Below are positions 11,148 to 22,591 of a stretch of 64,000 nucleotides of DNA, one piece after another. Each line of letters starts with the position of its first letter. Positions within the stretch are counted from its first letter, which is position 1. The notes beneath the pieces are model-generated. The model did not search any database. It was not told where the DNA came from and saw nothing but the letters and a program-made list of their open reading frames with translations. The DNA is from Erigeron canadensis (Eukaryota; Streptophyta; Magnoliopsida; Asterales; Asteraceae), in assembly GCF_010389155.1 (NCBI RefSeq), contig NC_057766.1:28901516-28965515 (forward strand). The letters run 5' to 3'. The position numbers and the translations under genes are program-made.

Positions 11148-12655
11148 TATTTGAAAACTAAAATTCTATGAAAACTAAAAAACTGGCTAAAACACACTGT
11201 GATCTGAATATATGTAACATCTATGAAATTTGACTTGTTGACCACGTGTACATTTTGACTAATTATTTAGATAATCAATATATTTCGGGTGTAACTTGGA
11301 GTTCAATTAAGTGCAATATGTTCATGTAGATCAATTTACTATTTAATTTGAGACTTATGTACTAGTCGAGATCATTTGTTAGTACTAATCAATTTTATAA
11401 TATGAGATGACATTTAAATCAATTAAAAAGTTAAATGGTTCCCTTTTCGGTTGACCCATACCCAACCCATGACCCATTTACCCATTCCTTTCACCCAACC
11501 CTAGCCTTACACCCCATCCCCTCTCATCCAATCATTCTTCATCTCTCACTCTCTCACTAAAACCCTTGCAAGAACACCACACATAGATCTCACACTCTCT
11601 CTAAATTTTAGCATCATTTATTGTTGTTCAAGCAACATTAGTGTTAGATTAATCATCATTATCATTATCTTCATAACATATCAAAAACTTCGGCATTTTC
11701 AAGTGCAAAAGTTTCCTTTAAGCTTCAAATTCGGATTTGGCACTTTGGTGGGAGTTTTGGTAAATAAATTTAATTCAAAATCATCATTTAATGTTATTAA
11801 TCTTGTTCTTGGTCAATCCCTAGTCATCTTAAGTCAAAAATGGGTTCTTAGAGCCAAATATGATGTGTTAAGAACAATGATGGATATGACGGATATGATG
11901 ACAATATAAATGGGCACTCTAAGTGCTTGATGACATTATACGGATACTTTAGTACTTGATGACATTATGGATGACATGAGGACAAATGAGGGACATTATG
12001 TACATGTGTGAAGTCATAGAACTCTCTAGATACTTGTTGTTATCGAATTTCTCGTTCTTTATACTTATTTAAGTTATAAATGGCATCGGTACGTGTTCTT
12101 GTCGTTTCTTTCCTACGAACTCACCAACCTAGTGTTGATATTGTTTTATACACTTCTCGGGTAACCAAGAGAATCCAAAAGCTTGATGTGCATTGTTAGG
12201 ATTTGGACTTGGACTATGGATCCGTGATTCATTACCCAAAGATGAGACTTGCTTAGGATCATTAGCCATCTTAAATGTTATTTTGTAAACTTTTGATGGT
12301 TGTATGCTCCTTATGCTTTTTTGACCTTGTGTATTAAATGTTGGGTTCACGGAATCCTTTTAAATTCATAGAGTCTCATGCTACGATAATTTCATCTTGT
12401 GTCATGCTTTTCGGTGCATTTCGAGCCTCACTCGGGGTGTTACAATATAACACAGTGTGTTTTGTTGTGTTTTCTATAAACACATTGTGTTAAGTTTTAA
12501 ATCACAGCGTGATCATAAAATTGTTCAAACACACTGTGATATGAACTTAACACAATGTGTCTTCTAAAAACACATTAATACATTGTGTTAAATTTAGATC
12601 ATAGTGAGTTTTGGCTAATTTTCTAGTATCTACGAAAATTTTAGTTTTCAAATAA
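11148..12655. mobile_element. TIR element split by a solo LTR
   Basis: TTATTTGAAAACTAAAATT near 11148 is answered by AAATTTTAGTTTTCAAATAA ending near 12655. Inside both halves are CACACTGTGAT and GTGTTAAG repeats. Removing the solo LTR (11213-12444) and one copy of ATATA rejoins the two halves into an element of about 270 bp. Confidence 0.6.
11213..12444. mobile_element. Solo LTR 1 (1232 bp, TSD ATATA)
   Basis: It starts TGTAACATCTATG, ends GGGGTGTTACA and is flanked on both sides by ATATA (11208-11212 and 12445-12449). No primer-binding site, polypurine tract or gag-pol is attached, so it is a solo LTR left by recombination. Short ORFs inside (for example 12129-12350) are not genes. Confidence 0.85.
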
Positions 12656-12760
12656 TCACAAGCAAAAAGTTTTTTTTTAAAGATAATATTAATAAAAAGT
12701 TCCTAAAGTTATTTGAGTTTGATAATCACATATTGTAGCTGATATTCACATAAATTATTA

Positions 12761-13497
12761 GGGCGTATTTGATTCACATAATATTTATATAAGAAATGAA
12801 ATCTATTAAAGAAATTAGAATTTGAATAAATTAAATTTGTCATAATGTTTTCAAGTTTTTAAAAAGTCAACTGGGAGAATGACCATCCCCAAGAAATGGA
12901 GATCTATGTGCACCGAAACTCCAAACAGGTAGTCGTACCTGTTTTAGAAACTCCATGGAAACGTTTCCGTGTACGAAACACGTGTGAAACTTTTCCTTGA
13001 AATTTCCATAGATATCGAAAAGTTTTTTTGAAGTTTCATACTGAGTCTAATTAATATTAGAGTTTAATGGACTTTTCGTATTCCAAACAGACTATATTAT
13101 ATACAATTTGATCAACATTCAATTTTTTTTTATTTCAAAACCAATTATTAAAAACTAAACATTCGATGAGTGATCACTGATTAAGCACATATTATACAAC
13201 TATACATATACAGTTATACATAATATCTGAAGTCTCAAGTCTCTCTATAAAAAATTAATATATTTTAAATTTGTATGTTTTTTTGTTGTCGTACCCGTAT
13301 CTTGCAATTTTTAGTTTTGCCGTTTCTCGTTCTCGTACCCCTTTGCCGTACCCGTTTCGGTGCTACATAGATGGAGATCCCATTTAATGATGAAATGTAT
13401 ACATTCTAACGAAATGAGATTCCTCCGTATTTAAACAATCAAAAACACAAACGAAATTCAATTTAATTCAATCATATTCTGTGTATCAAACGCAACC
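12761..13497. mobile_element. PIF/Harbinger-like MITE carrying a nested element
   Basis: Outer ends are GGGCGTATTTGATTCACA and TGTGTATCAAACGCAACC, inverted and imperfect. Flanks are TTA (left) and TAA (right), compatible with a decayed 3-bp TWA duplication. About 262 bases belong to it after the nested 467-bp element and its duplication are removed. Confidence 0.55.
12904..13370. mobile_element. hAT-like MITE (467 bp, 8-bp TSD)
   Basis: The terminal repeats CTATGTGCACCGAAAC and GTTTCGGTGCTACATAG are inverted with a one-base indel. ATGGAGAT flanks both sides exactly (12896-12903, 13371-13378); 8 bp is the hAT duplication size. Nested inside the element at 12761-13497. Confidence 0.75.
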
Positions 13498-14720
13498 TAA
13501 ATGTTCAAAGACATACCTTCCATTCCAATGCAATTAATGGCTCCTGATTATTCGTTTGCTTGTTATTTGTTCATGTGGTTGGAAAGTCGTGGGTTGTGGT
13601 TTTTGGTTCATGTGGTTCGTCAATCGTGGGTCATGGTTCTTTGTTCATATGATTCATCATTATTTGCTTTTGTAGTTTGTAGGCCACGGGCTATGGTTAA
13701 TTAAAGAGGCCATGTTCTATTTGAATTTACTGATATGTCTTATTTTATATTTATTTGGCTATTTCCCACATCATTATTAGTGTTTTTAAGTGCTTTATGA
13801 GTCATTTTCGTATACATTTTGTGTTTTTATGGTATTTGTTAATGTTTCAGTATATTAACAGGTATTTGAGCATGAATTCTAGAGAAAACGACATTTTGAG
13901 GTGAACAAGTGCTTACGGAAGGATTACTTGGTACAAAGCTGTAGTTTGCTACTGTACAGGATCTCACTGCGGCGCATTTACACATTTATGTAATTTATTA
14001 TCCATGATCTAGGGTATACATTATACAATCTGGTAATTTGTGTTCATAATTGCTTGAATTGTTTTGCATACGATTTCAACTTTTATACTTGTCATGGCAT
14101 TTGCTTTCATAGTGTATCATTATTCTTCAGGTAATTTTATTATTTGGTATATTATCTTTGAATGGACAAGTAATATGAGAAAGAACAATTGGAATTCTAA
14201 TTTTACTAGTTAGATAAAGTTGAAACTATCAAAATATTTCAAATATCATTGGAATTTCATCAAAAAGTAAAAATATAAGCCTGGGGGGGGGGGGGGGGGG
14301 TTGAACGAGTTTGCCGAACGGTGCCACGCGGTAACATCGCCGTCAGTGTTTTACTGGAAGAGAGAGACAAAAAAAATCAGTGAAGAACATCGAATGGAGA
14401 AACAAAAGAGAGAGGAGAGGAAGGAAGCAGATTGGCTGTGAGAAAAACACGTAGACCCACAATAATATGTTTTTTTTTAATTGTGATCAATGGAGGATTT
14501 TATATATATGTGTATGTAAAGTATATGAAGAAGAAAAAAGCAGATCTGTTTTATTTATTTAATATTTTTATATATTGTTGATTACATTGTAAACTATTTA
14601 TTTATTTATGTTAACTTATATGCCAGCCCTCGTAAGCTATTTATTTATTTATTTATGTTAATTACATATTAGCCTATGTGCTTTAATTCTTTTATATTAT
14701 TGATTATATATATATATATA
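13498..14720. other. Intergenic, low-complexity
   Basis: No credible gene. At 13560-13700 there are imperfect repeats of TCATGTGGTT/CGTGGGT. An uninterrupted run of 18 G lies at 14283-14300. At 14585-14660 the block CTATTTATTTATTTATGTTA is repeated, and a (TA)n run sits at about 14704-14720. Confidence 0.6.
14283..14300 (+). repeat. Poly-G tract (18 G)
   Basis: Eighteen consecutive G residues in otherwise AT-rich DNA. Confidence 0.95.
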
Positions 14721-14915
14721 TGGAAGAAGTGAAGGTGGGGTTATCTCACACCCAATTTGGGTGAAAAATCTCTCACATATTGGTTTTTTATTCCATAAAA
14801 ATCAGGGATCCCATCATTTATTCATTAATATTAAAATATTACCGCAAATCAAGATCTAATTTTTCCTCACCCAACTTAGGTGTGTGACAACCTCACACTC
14901 ACTTTTCCCTATACA
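14721..14915. mobile_element. MITE, family D copy 1
   Basis: GAAGTGAAGGTGGGGTTATC and its imperfect complement near 14880-14915 form the ends. CACCCAATTTGGGTG and CACCCAACTTAGGTG face each other. A related copy is at 41283-41462 (shared CTCACATATTGGTTTTT-type core). Confidence 0.6.
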
Positions 14916-16779
14916 GTATATATATATACATATATAGTGAAAAGTTATTTTGAAAACTTTTTTTTTTGCGAGAACCTTTGAGAACTTTTCAAATCAAGCA
15001 CAACTGATGATTATTCTTTACATGAAAATTGTTTTTTCATTGTTTTCTAAATAACTTATGTGTAATTTTGAAGTTTATATTTGTGTGGATGCATGAATTA
15101 TCATCCGTTATACAATTATGTAATGACTTGGTAAAGTTTGAGAAAATTGAGGTGAAAATTTTTATTGGTTAGTAATAAACTGGAAATTTGATAAAGTTTG
15201 GGAAAGAAGTGACCACTCCCTCCCCCTAATATTTTATTCCAATCATAAATTTATAGTTTTAGAGAGCTTCATAAAAAAAATTTAATTTTTTTTTATCTTG
15301 AAAACATCATAGAAAACCGAGCAACGATCAACTTGAATGCCTAAGTCGGGATGTCATATTCAAAATAACTACAATGTACGTCAAGTCACCACCTTATGAA
15401 AATCGGGATAAATTTTCTTTCATCTTCCTCATTGAACTATTTGTTCTTTTATTCAACTCTAATTACTCACAATGTATGTCACATCTTATCATCGATAAAG
15501 TGACCACTAGTTCACCTTTTATGATCACAATTAGATTTTGTACCATAAACGCGTTAAATCACGAGTAATCTATTAGAGTAAGAAACAATAAAAATAAAGC
15601 AAATCCAAAAAGAAGTTTCTTTCGGTGAAAACAACTAAGTAAAAGTAGGAACCTGTTAACTTGTATGTTTGTACATGTGGTCGAGTCTTTCGCAAGTAAA
15701 TGTAAGGCCTCGTGTACATCTTTACCTATTACAGTGGAAAATGCTTAGTTTAAAAATATATCTTACCACAATCAAATTAAGGCCACTACTATCACTTTTC
15801 ACTTGATATGTCCGTCAGTGCTCGCTAACAAAAAATGGGACCTCTCGAGGAGAAAAATTCGGTTGAACTGGTTTTGGTTTTGGTGTTTTCCTTTTATTGA
15901 AATGTTATTAAACTTGTTACGATCCAACGAAAATAGTTAAAATACATTTACAATCTACTAAAAAAAAATATATAATAGTTTTAGTTATAGAAAATATAAA
16001 TTTTAAAATTCACAAACAACAAAAATAAAATTAACATATACAATCATCGTAAAATTATTGTAAAAAATCAAATGTAAAATACAAAACGCTTAAACGGACA
16101 TGTTGAACAGAAAACCGACCGGTTCAACACACGGACGGTGCGTTTCAATAGGTCTGACTAACCGGTTTCTGTTTTCAAAATATTCAATGCATTATTGAAA
16201 ATCTTGTAAGTTAACACAGCCATTTTGAAATGTTGCGTTATTGATACATAAAAAAATGTGGTGAAAATTATTTGGTATATCATTAGCCACAGTTTTTTTT
16301 TTCAAACATCCAGTCAGGAGATGACAGCATAAAAACTTTATTATGATGGTGAAACTTTACACGTATCTCTAGAAAACAATATGTCGGTCATGGGGCGTTA
16401 CACGTATTCATAGAAAAAAACCTTAAGAGTTGTTATCCGTAAAAATCGAATTCAAGATCCGAAAGTATCTCTAACCAGCTATTTTAGTCATCATTTTCAT
16501 CGCCATAGTTTTCTAATTTGTAACTTTGAGAAAAATTGGTGGTCGAGGTGATGGATTAATAAATGAAGTCACATTATAGAATGGACTGAGATTAATTTAG
16601 CCATGAATTTAGGGGTGGATGAAAATCAAAGTTGGAAAATAGGAATTGACAAAAGTACCAAATTATTTGTTGGACATGTGAGGAATGACTATGACAAATT
16701 TGACAATTCCACCGTCTAATTTCTAGTTGAGCAACAAAGTGATGTACCTGAATTAATATAATAAAGACACATGATTATA
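14916..16779. other. AT-rich intergenic stretch
   Basis: I see no gene. A 64-codon open frame at 15374-15568 has no family resemblance. No clear element boundaries were found. Confidence 0.5.
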
Positions 16780-16975
16780 ATGGGCAGCTGGTATCCCGAC
16801 CACTTTTTTGGTAATTAAATCAGACTATCGCTGCAAATAGTGGTGTTTTTGTCCATATCCAACTATTTACAGCGATTACTTACAGGGGCCTCGCTATTTT
16901 TTGCCAGATTTACTATCGCTGCAAATAATATGTATGGTCTGGATACCAAAAAAGCTTGGCTGGGATATAAATCCC
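16780..16975. mobile_element. Short inverted-repeat element with TATCGCTGCAAATA motifs
   Basis: GGTATCCCGACC on the left faces GGTCTGGATACC on the right. CTATCGCTGCAAATAGT occurs at about 16827, its near-complement ACTATTTACAGCGATTA at about 16862, and the direct copy again at about 16913. Looks like a degraded MITE. Confidence 0.4.
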
Positions 16976-17319
16976 TATATGCGGTATACTTTTTCTTTTT
17001 TTTTTTCTTTCACCACAAACATTCATATTCTTCATACTTGTTCTACCAAGAAGTTATATATACAGAGACGACACTTGGAGCTGGAACCTAAATGCGTCTT
17101 GCTGGGAATTCTTAATAAAATACGCCGTTATATATGTTAAAAAAATAAAAGAGGTTATACCTATAATCTATGTCTATGCTGAAAAATATGTTATATTTAG
17201 ATGTGATAATATAATTGCACTAACAAAAATAAGCAAATACCAAATTAGAAAGATACATTGAACTGGATTGTCTAGGCACCCTTAAAGTCAAACACATTTG
17301 AAAAAGATTCTTACAAGTA

Positions 17320-17465
17320 ATTTGAGTAATTTGAGGGGTTAAATTAAACGATAAAATTAAAGGTTAAGATTTAAAAATAATGATTAAATCTTAATCATTA
17401 ATTTTAATCTAATAGTCATTAACCTTTTAACTTTACCCCTTAAGTTACTTTTAACTTTAGCATAT
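17320..17465. mobile_element. MITE-like inverted repeat
   Basis: TTTGAGGGGTTAAATTAAA at the left faces AACTTTACCCCTTAAGTTAC at the right; the centre has complementary AAATAATGATTAAATCTTAA. Non-coding. Confidence 0.5.
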
Positions 17466-17685
17466 CCCTAGCCAAAAGAGAAGTACCAAAGCCCAAATAG
17501 TAACCCAAATAAAAAGTCAAACTTTAAAGGGCATACAACTTCATGTCAACTTTTTTTTTCTTGAAAATAATTCCGATTTTTAAAAGTCTTAATCTATATT
17601 TCTAGCTTCCAATAAACTTTTGGAGTTTAACCATTTAAGGTATTTATAATTTCTTTAATCTACTATTACCTTTTGAAATTTTCTA

Positions 17686-18709
17686 AGAGTTAATTACATA
17701 AATCGTTCCTGTCATGATACCCAGCTTGCAGGTTTCATCCCTAACTTTTAAAAATAACAGTTTTAGTTCAAAAAACTTTGTTCCATCAACAGTTTTAGTC
17801 CTGGCCATAAACGTTCGTTTAAAACCAAGTCAGGTGATTCGCACGTGATGGGTAATCTTGTAAATTGACTTAATGATACCCATAGTTAATTACATAAATC
17901 GTCTATGTTGTGGCTAGTCACTTGCAGTTTTCATCCTTAACTTTCAAAAATTACAGATTTGGTCCAAAATCCAAAATTTCAAATGAAAATAAAACACAAA
18001 ATCATTTAGAATTCTAATGCATAACATATATCACAGATACAATCCCAAATCCAAAATCAAACACAAATTTAATCCAAATTTAATAAATACAAATCTAATG
18101 AAAATTAAATTTAAATCCCATCACTTTCATATTAATTAACTACTTGTAAATATTATATCTACTTTTTATATACAACTAACTCACAAACAAAAAAAAAACT
18201 TAAAAAAAATCTTATCATCTTTATTATTTTTGGTTCTAATCTGTTTTTATAAGTACTCAAAACAAAAATAAAACTTTAAGTAAAAAGAGATATCAATCAT
18301 TTAAAGCCCATAAACACTTAAAAAACAAGATAATAATAATAATAATAATAATAATGTAAGGAAGTTGGATAATTAGGATCTTTTTTGTGTGAAAATGTTT
18401 CTTATCATAGATTGAGGATAAATATTTTGGACCAAAACTGTAATTTTTGAAAGTTAAGAATGAAAGCTGCAAGTGACGATCCACAACAGGGACAATTTCT
18501 GTAATTAACTATTGGTATTATTAAGTCAATTTACACGATTACCCATCACATGTGAATCATGTGACTTGGTTTTAAACGGACGTTTTATGGTGAGGACTAA
18601 AACTGTTGATGGAGAAAAAAATTTTGGACTAAAACTATAAATTTTAAAAGTTAAGGATGAAACCTGCAAGCTGGGTACCACGACAAGGACAATTTCAGTA
18701 ATTAACTCT
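17686..18709. mobile_element. Long-armed foldback element (1024 bp)
   Basis: Two nested arm pairs mirror each other: 17686-17880 with 18520-18709, and 17885-17970 with 18425-18515. Landmarks are ACCCAGCTTGCAGGTTTCAT and its complement, and AAACGGACGTTTTA (18568) facing AAACGTTCGTTTAA (17812). TTTTCTA flanks both ends (17679-17685, 18710-18716), an apparent 7-bp duplication. The interior is AT-rich with an (AAT)n run near 18330. No transposase. Confidence 0.75.
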
Positions 18710-18716
18710 TTTTCTA

Positions 18717-20088
18717 AAGTTATATTTTGATGTACCCATAATAAATCCAATTTTGAAAATCAATATTGATTTTCTATCCTAATTCTATATTTTAATTTAA
18801 TCAACTGTCATGATTATATTGTTAGGATGATTATTGAACAAGATATATCATTACTTTGCAAGAGAGTGAAGAGACTGACTTAATTATGTAACAATTTTTT
18901 TGACAACGCAATTTCTATTATAGTCACATGATGGTTCGACAAGAAACCGATGCCTTGACATATTTAGAAAACTGATCATAACATACATCTAAATTAAACA
19001 CTGTCCCAAATGATGTTTTAAAAGCCTAAGCACCACAAACTTAATTAACGACCGCGCACGCTAAGGTTGTCATTATGGTTATCAAGTTGGGCCATCATTT
19101 CATAATCAAATTATCAATTCCAATATGTTGTATAAAAGATCTCACTAGATTTTAGATATGTGTTTAATACTGGACACGAGAATTAATTATAAAATGATCA
19201 ATATTAGATATCCATACATTTCAATTTATGAAAGCTTGTAATTTCAAAATTGAAGATATACGTAAAAATTAACTGTTCAATTCAAATGTCAAGAATGGTA
19301 ACAAATAAAAAGCAAAATAGCGTGATATATTTACATTACATTAGAAGCATATATCATCTTTCATCTTTTGCAAAGTTGTTGATGCATTCAAAAGAACAAA
19401 ATTCAAAATTATCACTAATATAGATCAATTTTTTATTACTAAAAATAGTAAACTAAATTCTAAATCATGATAAATTAACATCTAATATTGATAAAGTCGT
19501 AAGCCGATGTATTAGACACGGGCCTAAAAAATATATTAGTTAGTGGGATTTATATTATTTAGTGGAATTTATTTATTTATATTATTAAAAAGGGTATAAG
19601 GCGAGTCACACAGTTATAATTATCTTTAGTTAGACTTATAATAATTATAATTAATGTAATACTTTTTTTAGTTAGGTCGACATTGACATATATTATGTTT
19701 AAATATATTTTATTTAATTTATATAATAAAAAGTCGAGAAAAATCAAGATTAGTCAATAATTTATTAGAGTAAATATGTTTTAGTATAATAAAAGATTCT
19801 AGATATAAACTATTGCCTATATAAGTTTGTCTATATATTGCCTATATAAGTTTGTCTATATATTAAGTTTGAAATAATACACGTATCAATTAAATTTTTA
19901 AAGTAAAGAACGTTATTAGATATGTAGGCATACAACAATATGCAAGTTGGCCATTTGCCAAGTTCTCATACGGATTATATCAAACTACACAAGAGATGTA
20001 TTGTAATCTGTAACGTACGCGTCCACATATTTAAGAAAATGTATGATCGATACCTTCACAGCTCACACTAAATTTTAAAGGGGTTTGC
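18717..20088. other. AT-rich intergenic stretch with short tandem repeat
   Basis: No gene found. A perfect 25-bp tandem duplication (ATTGCCTATATAAGTTTGTC...) lies at 19812-19861. Confidence 0.55.
19812..19861 (+). repeat. 25-bp tandem repeat, two perfect copies
   Basis: The unit starting ATTGCCTATATAAGTTTGTC is repeated head to tail with no mismatch. Confidence 0.9.
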
Positions 20089-20227
20089 TAAATATAGGGC
20101 TGTATTTAAGGTGCATAAATTATTTATACATTTACCATGAAAATCAGGGGTGAACTTTTAATATGAAAAGTACAAATTGTTTAATGCACGTTAAATACAG
20201 CCCTTAGGGCTATATTTAGCATTTCCC
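20089..20227. mobile_element. MITE, family B copy 2
   Basis: The best-preserved copy: GGGTTTGCTAAATATAGGGC at the left and its near-complement GGGCTATATTTAGCATTTCC at the right, about 139 bp in all. Related copies at 10813-10965 and 48813-48922. Confidence 0.7.
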
Positions 20228-20441
20228 AATTTTAAACTATAATAATTTGAAAGTTTATAAATTTCTCAAACTTTTACTTTAATAAAAAACTAGTAATTAC
20301 AGATTTAAATTCAACATACTAAACAAACAATACTGTGGACCTAGAGATCTTCGAATCTCTAACCAAAGTAAAGTTTTGAAAAACCGTCTTTTTTATAGCT
20401 TTAGTTCAAAAATCATTGCAAATAGAGAGCATAATAAAATA

Positions 20442-21015
20442 CAGTAAAACTTCTATAAATTAATAACGTTGGGACCAAAGTATCTTATTATTTTAGCGAG
20501 ATATTATTATATCGATAAATTAATAAATTATTAATTTAAAAAATATCACGTATGACGAGCTTGAGGATGATTTGGTAGCTTTGAACCGGTCACTTAGAAA
20601 GAAGCATTGTAAGTGACAACAATAATTCACAATTTTTTGTTGCAATACATAAAGATAATGCCTCAACTTTTAAGTGTAATAAGAAGAATTTTTTTTAAAA
20701 AAAAACTCAATATAGATTCAAAGTCAAAAAAATAAACAAATGATTAAAAAGGTAAAGTAACTCCCAATGTCGTCTTTTACGGAAAGCAAATGACTATAAA
20801 TTCATTTTTACTAGACAAGTTTAAAATTTTAGAATATTTTAAGAATTATTAATTTATAGTTTCGTTATTTATATTAGGATTTTAAAAGAAGTTATTATCT
20901 TATTATTTTATTGATTGGATTCAATTTTGTACTAATCACAGCTTGGGATTAGACAAATTTTTAATTTTATCGATGTTATTAATTTATCAAGTATTATTTT
21001 ATAAAGGTTCTATTG
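20442..21015. mobile_element. Emigrant-like (pogo/mariner group) element, 574 bp
   Basis: CAGTAAAACTTCTATAAATT begins the element and its imperfect complement (TTTATAAAGGTTCTATTG) ends it, with TA on both sides (20440-20441, 21016-21017). This matches, from memory, the ends of the Emigrant/Lemi1 family. The interior at about 20553-20615 reads DELEDDLVALNRSLRKKHCK, possibly a relic of a pogo-type transposase tail. Confidence 0.65.
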
Positions 21016-21017
21016 TA

Positions 21018-22591
21018 TGAAATGTTTTATTTTGGCTTTTTTTTTTTTTTAAACCCAAGATAGAGTGCTTTTTCACAAATCTACTCAAGCTCAAAGGTAG
21101 ATAGTTAATTCCAATTCGAGACTTCATCTGCATGTGAGGGCCCTTTGGTGAGCCAAAGTCTACAATGCTTTTATTTGATTTTAATGTTGGGTTGGATTGG
21201 ATCGGATCGGTCAAATGGTTCTTGAATGTGTCGTGTATTAAGTTCGTTCTATGCACAAAATATTTCCCAACCCATAACTCTTTATCCGTCAACATATATA
21301 TACTCTGAATCTATACAACTTGCTACATAAAAATTAAGGAAATACTCTGTACGTAGTATGACCATGCGTCCACACAATATTCAATTCATTAAGAATCTTC
21401 ATTACATTTTCAGTAAATATCCCTATAAGGCTATAACTAAAGACCATAAAAAGAAATACTATAATATATTTAGATTCAAGTAAATAAATAATATAAAGTA
21501 TGTGGACAAATCAACCTACCGATATCCAACTTAGATATTTACAAGTTTTGCTAAACATCATTTTTTCTTCTCTGGCCAACACCCTAAAATTCAAATTCTA
21601 TCTGTTAGATAAAAGAACATTCCTAACCTCCACACCCATTATATTATTTTAAATGAGAAAATATCTTTGTTGGTTGTATAAATATTGTGTAACGTAAAGA
21701 TAAAATTTAATGGAAAGTTTATATTCATAAGTTTGTAACTACTTAATACTATTAAGGATGAATGAAAAAACTGATGTAATTATGTAAATGACAAATGCTT
21801 TTTTCAGACAACAGCAAAATAAATCACACAAATTAACGATTAAGTATTTTTCATTTAATTTAAAATGTTAAAAGTTATGTAAAACACGGAATAAGTAACG
21901 TTATATATAAACTTTTAAAAAAAATTTTCGAGAGCCAGTAATTAACTTTTTCTTAATCTATAATAAAGTGTATTTCAAAGATTAATAGTATCATCCAAAA
22001 CTAAGATTTTTAAACGAGTCGACTTTAAATCTTGTTAGGATCGATTTCGGTTTGTTTAACCATGCATTGTTTCGAGCTCAACTTGTTTGTAGCTTTTGAA
22101 GCTCGAACATAAAAAGTAATGTTTTTTACAGTATTATGTAACGACTTAAAATTAATGAAATTATAAAAGTAAGGATGATGATCCGTGTATTACTATTTTT
22201 TTAACTGTAATCCATCTAACATATTTCATACCTTAATGTATTTGGTAATGTTTGGTTAAAAATTAATGGTGTACCGATCACGATCCAAAGTTCCAAAAGT
22301 TGATATGGCGATAAAGTAAGATCGACAAGAACACCTATAAATAATGCCACGAAAGAAAGTCTTAATTTGGATCCGAAACAAAGAAAGAAGGTGAGAAAGC
22401 TATAAATGCAAATGTTGGTTTCATGTTAGTTTCCTTTGAAAGACCACTTATACTTATTATTTTTGCTCCTCCTACTTTCTTCCTTCTTCCATTTCAACAA
22501 TAAACCCGTGAAACATCATCTTTTAATCCCCAATTCTAAGATTTTAAACAAACCCAAATTATCAATTAAAACAAAAATAAAATTATAAAAA
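21018..22591. other. AT-rich intergenic stretch and promoter side of the RING-H2 gene
   Basis: No gene seen. The last ~200 bases (22390-22591), rich in pyrimidine runs, are the likely promoter and 5' leader of the RING-H2 gene. Confidence 0.45.

Noticed and set aside
12129..12350. 73-codon minus-strand frame
   Set aside because: Entirely inside solo LTR 1.
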